64,000 bases of DNA from Dimorphilus gyrociliatus. Its lineage: Eukaryota; Annelida; Polychaeta; Dinophilidae. A program made the position numbers and the translations under genes. A model generated the notes under the pieces. That model was not told the DNA's origin and searched no databases. It saw only the letters and a program-made list of their open reading frames with translations. Where the stretch lies: assembly GCA_904063045.1 (NCBI GenBank), contig CAJFCJ010000022.1, forward strand, positions 62,001 to 126,000, in the 5' to 3' direction. Position 1 is the stretch's first letter. Every line of letters begins with the position of its first letter. Of the stretch, positions 47,317 to 59,519 are shown one piece after another.

Positions 47317-49235
47317 TGTAATGTTAGACAAGTACGTTATATTTGTCTTTAAAAATCTTTGAAACGAATTCTTAGGAAAGTGTAATAAATTATTTAAACA
47401 ATCGTCTTCTTAGCTAATGATAAATCAAAGAATAAAGAAATTGGATAGTGTTTGATTTATGATACAAAGGCATAATTGTTAATTCTAATTAACATTTTAA
47501 GGTAGACAATGCGATTGATATTATATTAACGAGTACAATGTTATACAAATTTCTATACCATATAGTTCATGAAAGTTTTTGACGTTAATACAAGAATAAC
47601 GATTTTTCATAGATTTTTTTCTTTTGCCCGAGTCTAACTTAGAATACTGATAAAATAGTTAAAATATATTATTAAAGGAAATACTCTTCTTCCTATCTTG
47701 CGCTGTGTTGTTGTTAGTTTAATGGCAGAAAAAAAAAGAGAAAGAAAGAAAGCTTTTATTCAAATATATTATAAGACCTAGATCGATTACTAGTTCTTAA
47801 GAGGGCTAAAATATACGTAATTGCCTATTTGTGAGCTATTACATTATCAAAAACGATATTTATATATTGAAAATGTTTTAGAATCTTTCTCTTGATAAAT
47901 TAAGAATGTTATAGTCCGATTCTAATAGATAAGGAATAATTTTCAACATATATCTATTTGTTTAAACCAGCCAAAACCCAAGAAATCTATATAGTATTTA
48001 TATGAATGTATAAAGCTGTAAAAACAGTTTTGTAAACATTCATACAAACATTTGAAAGAGTTTGACATCAAAGAAAATTAATATACATATATATTATAGA
48101 AAAAATTGTATTGTCTAAATAAATGTATACTAACTATAAAAATACCGCTGTACATAAAAACCCACGTAGATTGTGTTGCATATAGATATTTTACTAATTC
48201 ATAAAGGTTCATGTTGAAATATTGTTTTCTTATTTTATTTTATTTCTTGCTATTTTTTATGTTATTATAATAATCAACTGTCAATTATTTTTGTACTAAT
48301 AAAAATCATGCATACTTCTACGCTTATACCATATGTAAAAGCTTTCTTAATGATCTTTACAATATTCATTAACAGACGGTTTTTAGCATATAAAATCGTA
48401 TCACTTGTTGCAATGAAAATATAACATTTAGCAAATATACCGACACCATAGATCAAGTCACTTGACTTTTCCTCGCGTAGCTTTTGTTTAAAAGGAGATA
48501 CAAACTTTTAAAAATCAATTCTTCTATTAAAGATAAAGAAAATATAAAAATTGAAAGATAAACTTAACAGACGATCAGAAAGGTTAGAATATAAAATATA
48601 TAGGGTAAAGTATTTAGTTTACTTGAATTTTTTCGTGTTTTTTTTCTCTCTTCTTCTTCTACTCCTCCCTTTTTTATTATTATTAATATATCTTTAATAG
48701 TAAAATCAACTTAAAGAACTAAAAGTGTGGGTTGCCTATTATATTTCAAGCAGTCTTTTTTTTACAGTACTGTCTTTGAACAAGTAATCCAAATACAAGC
48801 ATAATCTTCTATTAATGACCTAAGAGGTAATATTTTCAGTTTTTCACTCAATTATTAATAATAATTTTTATATTAATTATATTTTTAATTGACGTCCCAT
48901 TTTAATATAATTTTACTGTCGAAATGTAATTCTTTTCAACTCTTTTTCCAGTAATATTCAGCAATTGATGTAATTTATTTATCGTATTTATTCATGTATT
49001 AATATATTAAGCATCAACTAATTTGACAGCCTAAGAAGACAAGACGTTACGAGACTTTTATCGCTAGATGGCATACTCGAGAAATACATTGAAAAGATGA
49101 ACAATAATCTGTAGATAATAGACGGGTGTTTCATTTTTTCTTGCTTGTCTATATTTAAGAAAAAGCAAATGAATAACTATTTTCCCTGTTCTATACATTT
49201 ATACAGAGTATATATTATATAGTACCTAGAGAATA

Positions 49236-49574
49236 CAGTATGGGCCAATAGTCATTGTTATACTATGAAAAATATATATTTTTAACTGTTTGAAATATTA
49301 AAATCATACCAAGTAAAAGTAGAAATAAGAAAAAACGAAATATTTTTGTCAATTTTTAGATGAAATTTTCTGAATGTAACAGCTACTTATGCTCCTATTG
49401 AAAATAGGCCTATCATCATTAAATTAATCATATTTCTGAGATATAAAGCAAAAAAACATATATATCCTCTCTAGAATGATAAGATTTTCATATCATTTCA
49501 TTAAGTATGCAAAGAGAAAAAGTAAAAAATAAATAACTTTTTCATGGTGTAACAGTGACTATTGGCCCATACTG
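49236..49574. mobile_element. 339-bp TIR element (MITE-like, TA target site)
   Basis: Inverted terminal repeats of about 37 bp with three mismatches. Both ends begin CAGTATGGGCCAATAGTCA when read inwards. The element is flanked by TA on each side (49234-49235, 49575-49576). It has no open frame of note. The CAGT terminus and TA duplication are typical of Tc1/mariner-type nonautonomous elements. Its interior is related to the fold-back element in the KIF4 intron (37975-38512). Confidence 0.8.
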
Positions 49575-51933
49575 TATATGTATGTATATATATATATTTA
49601 TATATAGTTATAGTATAGTTATATATTTATACTAGTATGTCTTTTATACTGAAAGAGTGTATTATATCGACTAGAAGTATAAGAAAAGTGGTTAGTGTTT
49701 GTTGGCGATCCCATTTGAGGACTGAAATTTCCATTGTGTTTTCCTACTTTAACAAACATTTAGATAAAGTTATAAACTTTTACGCTTTGTAGAATAATAC
49801 TCAAATTTCTTTATCATTTATAAGACTGTATTAAAAAAATGATTACTTTATCTTGATAGTAATATATTTTATTAATCCGCTAAATCCGCCGTTATATTAA
49901 TATTAATATGTATCTCCAACGCCCCTAAGTTATGCAAATCACTTGATTCGATCGTATTAGATACAAAAACGGGTGCATTTTTAGTCTCTCCTTCAGTAAT
50001 TCACTTATACGTCATACGCTACAGATATATCTAAATCTTCGCTCACTGGATGATGACTAACCGCAAAGATTGAAACTGAAATCAGATTAAAAGCAAGATG
50101 AACCAGGAATGTGGTAAGAATTTTTAAACTAGCTAGCAGACGTTTTTCATCCTTTATTTATACTTGATCGGATATTTTGAGAGCATTTTTTATAATAATT
50201 ATAACTAATTAATAACCCTTTTCTTTGCTAATTATTAATATTTCATTGTAGATAGCCATATAGTCTTTTGCTTTTGCCATAAATATGTCAAGTTTTTTTA
50301 CGTTAACAATATTAATATAAGCCTATATTTCCCTACATTTATTTTTCTATATAACATGTACTTTTCCATCTTTTCCTATCTATCATTTTTTTATTGTAGT
50401 CAACAAAACAATAACTTAAATAATCTCCAAATCTCTCTGTAAACGCCTGCTACATTTTCTAGGAAATAGATATGTCCCCTTTTCAACCTAATGGTACTCA
50501 TGTAAAAAGTACTTACCTTTTTTTTTTAATAAAAACAAATTCTTTCCGATAGATATTTTTCTGGTTTCTCCTCTTCATCTATACATATAAATACAACAGT
50601 ACATGCACATGAAATACTACTATATGTGGTATACATATATAAAAAATTATTAATTATTAAAAAAGTGTAATAATACAATAGGCTTAACTCTAACAATCTT
50701 AATATTCAATTAGATTATTAGTTAATTATAATATTTATATTAATTTTTTAATATACAATAGACTCTTTATTTAATAGATCATTTCATGGTAAGTGATTAA
50801 TTGAAGTCTAATGATTGGCTCCTCTATAATTAAGAAAATGTTCAGATAATGAAAAGATATGTTAATTATAGTATTTGTAATTAATAGAAATCTCTTCCTT
50901 TAATCATTTTTGGTGTTTCCTTTACTTTCCCCCTATAACAATAAACAAAGGGCTTAATTTAACGTTAGATGATGTACTATACCTTTTTATTTCATTTCGT
51001 TTAGATATAGATTTGTAAACAATTTTTGTAATAAAAAGACAATAGCTATTTAATACCGCTTTTGCTGTTTTATAATAAGTCAGCAATTCATGTAGAATTA
51101 TCAGCTTTTGCTAGAGAGATGCTGGAAAATGAATAATAGAGTGTGGTACAGTTAGAGAGAGAGAGTAGAAGTGAGAGTGAGACAGAGAGAGGTAAAACAA
51201 AAACACAACAACATATGAAAGTGAAATAAAAATAGGAGAATCGTTGGGACAAAAAAAACAAAGAGTAATTGATAATTTATACTGATGTACTCAGCTTATT
51301 CAGCTTGTTAACACGTATGCAGAATGAGATGAGAAACATGGAAAAACACTATGGGACAATATTAAATGGTCTTGAATAGATGCCTCCAAAAAAGAAACAA
51401 AGCGGTAAGAGAGATCAGAAACGAATTAATAATAATATATAGATCATATGTGTTAAAATTAATTATTTAACATCAAAATAAAGTCATCGAAAGGAAGATA
51501 GATAAATTGCTGATACTATCTAATCGTAGAACTTATAAGAAATTTTCTCCTAATTATATAATTTGAATATTTATAGTCTAAGAATAAAATCGATTAGAAT
51601 TACTTAAATGTAAAAACACGTGTGATTGAATGGATCTAAAAGTTTACCGACTCGCTATATCAATAGATTGAATATTATATAGGCTCTGGAATATATACGG
51701 AATAATTTATGACAATTGGCAGTTGTGAAGCGGTTTATTTAGACCAAAAAAAATATTAAGGAGAATTTAAGAAACCTATTTCATAAAAAGCTCTAAAAAG
51801 ACTTCTTTATTAGAAAATTCTGTAATTCATTCTAATGATGCTATTAATATCGACCGTTTAATGGATTATGCATTAATAGTGTAGCTGTTGATTGATTACG
51901 ATTACGTTTCTTACAGGTTCGATCTGTTTAAGA

Positions 51934-54900
51934 ATGGAGAGATTGCTCGGCATTTTACTTTTATTAACTAGTCTACAAGTAACGTAAGTTATTATTTTCT
52001 TTCTTTGCTCTTTTCAAGAGGTATATAAACAAAAGAGATAATAAGAATAACTTATATATTTATGAGAAATTTACTTTTCTATTCATATTTTATTACTAAA
52101 ATACACTTTTCAATAGTAGAAAATATTATCAGTTTATCAAACTATTCTCTCTTATTCTTTAATTGCTATTTTGCTATTGGAATTCTATGCTTTATATCTT
52201 TGTTTTCAGCGCTCAAAATACCAAAAACGCAAATATTTCGGAAATGACTGAATTCATCAAATATTTAGATCAAGCTAAATACGATAATCGAGTTCGACCC
52301 AATATCGATACAGGTACACAAAGTCTTTATTAATTAATTATAATATATATATATATATTTAAATGTAAATGAAAAAAGATTACTTATGTTTCAATGTTTA
52401 TAAGTGTATGGATATATGCGCATTCTATTTAATTTGGTTTAATATTCTATAGCATTAAATGTTAATTTTCCATATTGTGTATATCTAAAGCATCCCCAGC
52501 CACATTCAATATTATCTTCCCGAGGCACGTGACTTACAACTAACTCAATTCTAATCTTTTGAACTAATAGGTATACCAGTCAGGGTTGAAATGAATTTTT
52601 TCGTAAACACCATAAGTACTCTGAGCGAAGTCCATATGGTAAGAAAAAGATCTAATAATAATACTTGTATTTTAAATATCTTACATGTTTTTTATTCTAC
52701 AAACATCTAGGAATATACTATAAACATATATATGAGGCAAAAATGGACTGATCCTAGATTGCAGCATAATTTTTCAACAATCACTCTAAGTCATCAATAC
52801 GGTGATAAACTTTGGGTACCTGATTTATTCTTCAAGAATGAAAAGCAAGCAACTTTTCATGATATTGCAGTTCCCAATAGACTTATCACAATAACTTCGG
52901 ATGGGACAGTATTGTACAGTCAAAGGTAAATATAAACATATATATATATTTATATATATAATATAAATAGATTAATATTAGTATAGGATCCAATCAATAA
53001 GTTTACTTTTTAAGCTATTAATTTTTAAAATATACGTATAAATACTTGTTTTTCTTGGAAAAGTAAACATAATTAAATAATATTTTTTTTAAAGAGCAAA
53101 CCTTATGAATAAAAAAAGCGACTATAGGCCTTAATTATGTGATAAGTTGATAAGTTTATTACTATTTATAATAGTTACTATTATTAATCCATTTTGGCCA
53201 TATTATTTGTATATAACTGTTAACCTAGAAGAAAAAAATAAAAGGATTATTGCCTTAAAAAGAACAAATCATCTATTGTTGAGAAAGATCAAATTGAGCG
53301 AACACGAAAGAGAAAGAGAAAAATTACTATTCCTGGTAAAATCTTGCCTATTTACTTAAAGAACAACTTTTTTGTTGTAAATATTCAGAGTTTAGTATGT
53401 GTTTATATATTAGATAGGCCCTCTTTATTTGTGTGCAGAGATTGACATGCCACTCAATGAACCTGAATTGAGCCTACAAAATACAAATAATTTTCTAGAA
53501 ATAAATCAACAAACTAAACAAGATCACTTTATTTACTATAATAGCATAAAAGAAACTCGGTTATTATCTTTTCATACAGATTATCACTGACGTTATCCTG
53601 CAATATGTACCTCGGAAGATTTCCGCTCGACGTTCAGCGTTGTCCGCTCTATTTGGAAAGCTGTTAGTTTAAAGGAAATTATTTTTTAGTATAGGGCTTT
53701 TGGATTTAAATCTTTCTTTATTCATATTCGTATACAGACGGCTATACAACGAAAGATTTGCAATTTTATTGGAGAGAAGAGGATCCTATTCAGCTTAATA
53801 AAGATATAAAACTACCCGAATTCGATCTGACAAAGTCGGAACTTGGCAATTGCACAGTTGCTTATATAACTGGAGCATTTACTTGTGTTAACGCTACGTT
53901 CACTTTGGAAAGACAATTTACATACTACCTCATACAAACTTATATTCCATCTATGCTCGTCGTTTTCCTTTCCTGGGTTTCTTTCTGGATTGATAGGCAC
54001 GCCGTTCCAGCACGAATAACTTTAGGCCTATTAACTGTCTTAACGATTAGTACTCAGAGTTCCAGCTCGTCCGAAAGATTACCAAAGGTACATTACATAT
54101 ATATATATATATATGCAATGGAGTCTTCTTACTTTCTATTTACGCGAGTTTTCCAATATTTTAATGCTTTCTATCTAACTTAAGTGACAAAAATGTACAG
54201 TAATCCTATTTCTTTGATTAACAAAGCTGTTAATTTTAGATTAACGGTTATTTTTGTTTAAGGTAAAAGAAAGGAGAGAAAGCTAACCTTAAAGCTAATT
54301 TTATTCCATATAGAATTATCTTTTAAAATACTATATAATACAATATACTATATATATAAAATAATAATCAATCAAATATAATATTCTATCCCCTTTCCGC
54401 CCATATAAGGTCTCTTACGTGAAAGCACTTGATATTTGGCAAGTTACCTGCTTAATCTTCGTCTTTGGAGCATTAATAGAATATTCCATTGTAAACGTTC
54501 TCAGTAGGAGAGAATACAATACTTACGTCAGGAAGAAGGGTCATGATCAAGAGGTAAGCTTTTCGATTACTTTACATATATGCAATAAAAAAGAGAGTAA
54601 AAGCTTCCTTCATGTTTGGCTTTAAGTTTGGCTTTTAATATATTTTTAGTTATGTTTATTTTTTTACCTGGAAAACATTTTATTATTTGAAATATTTCAG
54701 CCACACATTTCTTACAAAATTCGATATTTGATATATTAATAATAGTAATAGTTATAGATATATCATTTCTTTCCTTGCACGTTTAATTATTTTCTTTTTA
54801 TTTGTTTTTTTTTTGTATTTTTGTAAGAATCACCTTCGAATTCCACAGCTAGCCGTTGCAGCTTTAAAACTATCAGCCTATCCGATTTTCCAGCGTTTTT

Positions 54901-56223
54901 TAGATAAGGTATTTCTTATGCTTTCTCTACTTGGAGCATGCAAAATAATAAAAAAAGAATAAACAAATAAACAAACAAACAATTTATCTATTTTTATTTT
55001 CACTTTCTGTTTTTTGCGTTGGCGAAAATTTACCCTATTTATTTATAAATTATATATATAGTTATATATAAATTTATATATATATATAGAAATTATATAA
55101 AGAATTCCTCTTGTGTATTTCCCAATTCTAACCTAAAAAATAATTATTTGTTCATTGAACCAGAGTAACACTATCTTTTTGTATATATTGGTTATAGATT
55201 TATATGAAATATATATATATATATATAATATACAATATCATAAAAATTAAATTCTACGTTTTTAAACGTATGAAAGCTCTCTTATAAATCATATTACCTG
55301 TAATTATTTCGTAAGTGTTGATAATTGGTATGTTGTATAGCAATATGGCTTTACATGTTGTTCATTAATGAAATTAAGATTCTTTTATAAAGAGCAAATT
55401 CATTTATTTTCAAATTAACCACTATACACTCTCTAAGGTAATATTACGCTTACTAAATCATTTTTTGTTTATTAATTAGTAATAAAACTAAAGAGTTTCC
55501 TTCTATTTGTTTCTTTATAAAATATTAATTCTACGTTGCCTTGGAAATGCCAATCAAATTCATAAAACAACTATCATTAAACAAATTGGTCTTTTTTAAC
55601 TTGAGGGGATGATTACTATATTAAAAAATTTGTGTACATTTCAAAGATAATCATGTAGATGTAATTTCTCTCTTCATTAAAAGTAAATTAGAAAGGAATT
55701 CAGTTCATCCATAGTGACATGTCAATGCAAAGTTCAGAGCTCCTTTTGTACTAATCATTATTAAAACGGTTTCAGCATCTGATGCTAATCTGTTATTAAT
55801 TTAGTTTATGGCGAACAAAAATTATAGACAACTGACAACTTCGTTTATTTAACATTAATATTATATAAAACAACATAAATTTTTCAACAGGAGGCTGGAG
55901 AACCTAAAAGCGAAGATGATTCTCAAGTAATCAATACAGCTAGCGCTAACGGTGCTCATCGGCCTGATAATGTAGAGATACCTAATGGCGAAAGACGCCC
56001 AAGTGCTACGCCCTCTGCAGTTTTCAGGTGAAAATATATTAGAAAATTACAAACAGCTAGCCAACTATAAATGCCATTGAATTTTATCAACAGGCCATCA
56101 AGGTTTCAAAGATTAAAGCACGATAAAGCCTTAATGGTCGACGTTCTCTCAAGAATATTCTTTCCATTATTATTTGCCAGCTTTAATTTATTATACTGGT
56201 TAATTGTGTTTTTTGTTATGTAA
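51934..56223 (+). CDS. Glycine-receptor-like Cys-loop anion channel subunit
   Basis: Ten exons: 51934-51983, 52210-52313, 52571-52638, 52711-52925, 53580-53662, 53738-54087, 54410-54553, 54828-54908, 55891-56027, 56094-56223, giving 453 aa. After a signal peptide comes the extracellular domain with loop D (YMRQKWTDPRL), WVPDLFF, and the Cys-loop Cys153-x13-Cys167 (NMYLGRFPLDVQR). A second pair, Cys212-x10-Cys223 (TVAYITGAFT), is a GlyR/GluCl trait. TM1 is QTYIPSMLVVFLSWVSFWID. M2 begins with PAR (264-266), predicting anion selectivity. M2 is odd: TT at 6'-7' of GlyR is LT here (Leu272 at 6'), and Arg 19' is Ser. TM3 (DIWQVTCLIFVFGALIEYS) and a ~95-residue intracellular loop precede TM4. The ligand may be glycine, glutamate or another amine. 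Confidence 0.9.
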
Positions 56224-56859
56224 TTAATGAAATATAAACAGTTGGAAAAAACAAATTAGTATATAAAAAATGAAACAATACAACGTATATGCTATATTAT
56301 TTATGTACAATATATCATCTAGTGTACTTTTCCGAAAATACAATTTACAAATATTACATTCATCCCATATGAACAACAAATATTGTTTAAGGAAAAAGTA
56401 GTTGCTAGAGACAAATCATGTAGTTCATTACTCTTTGGTTACATGAATATTTAACTTTATGGCTATATAAAAACTTATATATATTTAAATATATACAATA
56501 TACAGTATATATATATACTGTAGATACATGTAAAATGGGACGGCCGATAGTTTAGTATCTCTACAAATATTATATTTGTAAGAATGTTTTAAAGCAAATA
56601 TGCAGACATTATTGTATCTATCATCAAATAATAAAAAAAAAGGTTAGCTCTTTTTAGGGGCGTTCCAATCCAATTCTCATTTGCATAACTTAAATAAGAC
56701 ACCTTTATAAATCTTTTATAGACATAATTTCTTAAACAAAGGCTTTTTAATACCTTTAAAAATACAAATTGTTTATCTTTATCTCGAAGAAAGTGTATCT
56801 TTAAAGGCAGTTTTTTTAGCAAAACTCTGCAAACTTATACTATTTTTATAGAATCAGTA
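56224..56859. other. 3' flank of the Cys-loop channel
   Basis: AT-rich, probably including the channel 3'UTR. The perfect palindrome TACAGTATATATATATACTGTA (56501-56522) is described in the findings. No exon was seen. Confidence 0.5.
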
Positions 56860-57660
56860 CAGTCGCGATATTAAGTAATTATAAGAAGAGTAAAAATGTC
56901 TAAAAATCGAAATATTTTGATTTAGGAATAAAGTGTATGGTTGTGAATATTTTTTTGTATAGGATAGATGACTTGTGAAACATGATGGAAAATTTCAGAT
57001 AAATATCTATATTTTAAGAATCAATTTATCTTTCTTTTTTACCATACTATGAATTTAGACAGCTATTAAGTAATTATAACATCATCATTATGACCTCATA
57101 ATTATGAGTAGTATCATTGAAAAAAAATTTGGTCTACAAATATTGTTCCCTTGAACTTACAACATACAATTCTTTTGGAAATATTAAAAAATGCATCAGC
57201 TATCTTTAGAAATCTGCAAAGATATCCTCTTCCACTTAAGCAGGCCAAAATTGACCATTCAAGGCATAACAGCAAAATTTAATTGCAGCCCAGTTACAGT
57301 GCAGAATATAAAGAATCAGTTCAAGCAATTTAAAACAATAAATGACCTGCATATGTCTGGTAGACCACATAAAATCGCCAGGAGAAATTTGAAAGAGCTG
57401 TGGGAAATTTTTGAGAAGGAATTTTTCAAAATATCAAATTTTGAGATACAGGGATTGTATGCCTCTATTGAAAGGAGGCTAAATGCAGTAAGAAAGGCAA
57501 AAGGCATACATACCAAGTATAAAATTTGAAAATTTTATCATTTACAATCATTTGCCTATCAAGAAAAAATTATTCCTAACCATAAACTTCATTTGTAAAT
57601 CAAGATATTTCGAATTTTAGATATTTTTACTCTTGTTATAATTACTTAATATCGCAACTG
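56860..57660 (+). mobile_element. Internally deleted Tc1/mariner-like transposon
   Basis: 801 bp flanked by TA (56858-56859, 57661-57662). The inverted terminal repeats are imperfect but long, about 110 bp. Read inwards they start CAGTCGCGATATTAAGTAAT on the left and CAGTTGCGATATTAAGTAAT on the right. About 200 bp inside the left end, at 57060-57079, a second copy (ACAGCTATTAAGTAATTATA) resembles the IR/DR architecture of Sleeping-Beauty-type elements. One open frame encodes only the DNA-binding half of a transposase. Full-length relatives are usually 1.3-1.7 kb, so this copy is a deletion derivative that cannot move on its own. Confidence 0.85.
57191..57529 (+). pseudogene. Tc1-type transposase remnant, DNA-binding domain only
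   Basis: 112 codons from an ATG to a stop inside the 801-bp TIR element. Residues ~5-50 form a helix-turn-helix (LTIQGITAKFNCSPVTVQNI). It is followed by the GRPRK-like linker GRPHKIARR and a second HTH-like stretch ending RKAKGI. This is the paired-type two-HTH module of Tc1 transposases. The catalytic DDE/D domain is entirely missing. The frame is intact over what remains, so a truncated DNA-binding protein could be made, but nothing shows that it is. Confidence 0.75.
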
Positions 57661-57662
57661 TA

Positions 57663-58178
57663 TAATATGAAAGAAAAAGATAAAAAACTTTCTCGGAAAC
57701 CTGAATTATAATTATACAGTATTAAAGTCCTTTGCTCTCACTTAAAGGAAAATTTAAAGGAAAACAACGTCTGTTCATTCATTAAATGTTCTCCACTAAT
57801 CAATTTGTTATCATTAATTATTCGCTTTTGTAAATAGAAACAACGTATTTCTTTTAAAAGCCGTCTCTACATTCGTTCACTCATTCGTTCCTTCACTCTT
57901 TCAAATGTTTTATACATATCTTTATAATCTATTTATAGTTCAACTTAATTAATGTATTGAAATAGGATGAAGAAATAATTTTTGGAATATGTAGGATTAA
58001 TATCTTTATGTAGATGTTAGTAAGATACTATCCGTTATATTTGTAGCACAAGTTGAATAAGTAATGAACTTTGAAACGTTACTATATCAACAAAAACAAC
58101 GCCCTTTTAAATCTTCGAGCAAGTTTTTAAGCATTTGCACGATATTGATAAATGCGTCATTGAAATCTCCTTAGCTAG
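57663..58178. other. Intergenic, upstream of the VWA/EGF gene promoter
   Basis: AT-rich sequence without recognised exons; TACAGTA occurs at 57715-57721. Confidence 0.5.
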
Positions 58179-58252
58179 TATAAAAAGGTGCGCTCAACTT
58201 AGTTCATCCTCTCCTGTGGAGCTTAGAAAACCTTGCACTTATAAAGTAAAAG
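58179..58252 (+). promoter_or_regulatory. TATA box and noncoding first exon of the VWA/EGF gene
   Basis: TATAAAAAGG at 58179-58188 is followed ~25 bp later by an initiator-like TTCATCC (A at 58205-58206). A short noncoding stretch ends AAAAG at 58252, directly before a strong gtaagt donor. The matching acceptor (tcttttttaacag) ends at 59513, seven bases before the VWA/EGF start codon. If correct, the intron (58253-59513) encloses the whole TSSK-like gene on the opposite strand. Confidence 0.6.
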
Positions 58253-58304
58253 GTAAGTGTTCAATTAAAGAATTTTATTCTATTACTAGTGACTTTTCAT
58301 AGAT

Positions 58305-59348
58305 TTAAGTTTTAGTTTTTGCTTTCAAACTAGCTTTAATAATAGGAATTTGCCTACGAAACCATTTATCTCTCTTTAATTCGAGTACAGTAGGACGCAT
58401 ATCATGATTTACCAAAATTTGCGTTATCAATTCTTTACAATCCGCTTTACAATCGCCTCTTTTTTCTGGGAAACGTGGCCCTCTTTTAACTTCTCTCAAG
58501 AGAGTTTGATGACAAGTGTCATCAAATGGTAATCTATTTTAAGACAAGCGTTTAGAAACATTTAATTGTTACATAGTAAACTAAAAGCTTTCTTTACTAT
58601 TTTAACCTTCCAATAACCATTATATATAACACGACTCCCATGGACCAAACATCAGCTGTTAATGGTTTGTATGGTTGTCCTATGAGAATTTCAGGTGGAG
58701 CATAAGCGTAACTACCGCAGTACGTTTCGCTAAGTGTAGTCTTTTTATCTACTTCGGCTCTAGCAAAGCCAAAATCTGTAATTTTTATGTTTCGTTTATC
58801 GTCCAAAAGAAGATTTTCGCATTTTATGTCGCGATGCGCCACCTTACGACTATGACAGTAGTCCATACCATCCAATAACTGCCAGAACCATATAGCACTT
58901 TGTGGTTCTCTGACAAACCTACTTTGCCTAATTTCGTGTAACAGATCTCCCTTATTAGCCCTTTCCATAATTAAATAAGTTTTTTTCTCCGTTTCAATTG
59001 CCTAATATTTGAAAAAAAAGAGTCCCTGACCACTACAAGAAAGCTATTACTTACTTGATAAAATGTTACTATATTCGGATGTCTTAAAGCACCTACCACC
59101 CTTAATTCTCTTGGTAGAAATTTTTCCAAATAGTCAATTGGAGCTCTCCTCTTTGAAATAATCTTTATGGCGATCTCCTTATTACACGGTACATAATAGC
59201 CTGCTTTTACAACTGCATAACTTCCACTTCCAAGATTCTGTTTTAACTTAAATCCGCATTTAGTTAATGCTTTATATTTAAGATTATTCTCCAAAGATGT
59301 TGTTAGTTTCTTCTTTGAATAATCTGTTGATTTAGTTGTTTGGCTCAT
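58305..59348 (-). CDS. TSSK-like (testis-specific) serine/threonine kinase
   Basis: Three exons on the minus strand: 59348-59055, 59001-58607, 58533-58305, giving 305 aa. All kinase landmarks are present: G-loop LGSGSYAVVKAG (39-50), catalytic Lys62 in IAIKI, HRDIKCEN with Asp156, DFG (174-176) in KITDFGFAR, and an activation segment LSETYCGSYAYAPPEIL. The APE motif reads APPE. The TSSK flavour comes from ETYCGSYAYA..EIL, CENLLLD, DVWSMGVVLYIM and the short C-terminal lobe ending ~20 residues after the KRDKWF helix. TSSKs are cytoplasmic/flagellar kinases of the CAMK group, expressed in spermatids. The gene lies between a noncoding exon and the first coding exon of the VWA/EGF gene, transcribed the opposite way. 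Confidence 0.85.
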
Positions 59349-59519
59349 TCATGTATCTTTTTAAATTTCCATTATTTTCATATAATAAAAATAATGACAT
59401 TTTTCATTATAAACGATAATTTTTAAATGATTTCAAGTATATTTTGAATATAGAAAATGATGCAGTTTTCATTAGAATTCTGAATAAATCGTCTCCTATT
59501 TCTTTTTTAACAGATAAAA

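Larger units (their letters stand above)
46776..51933. other. 5.2-kb gene-poor region upstream of the Cys-loop channel
   Basis: No coding exon recognised. It holds the (GA)n microsatellite and the 339-bp TIR element listed separately, plus GA-rich stretches near 51152-51190. A possible noncoding first exon of the channel gene ends at a gtaaga donor near 50113. Upstream of it are an octamer ATGCAAAT (49932-49939) and a CRE-like acgtcata near 50010. The acceptor would be ttcttacag just before 51917. Confidence 0.45.

Noticed and set aside
57191-57529. Host transcription factor with a helix-turn-helix
   Set aside because: It lies inside a TA-flanked TIR element and matches the two-HTH plus GRPRK layout of Tc1 transposases.
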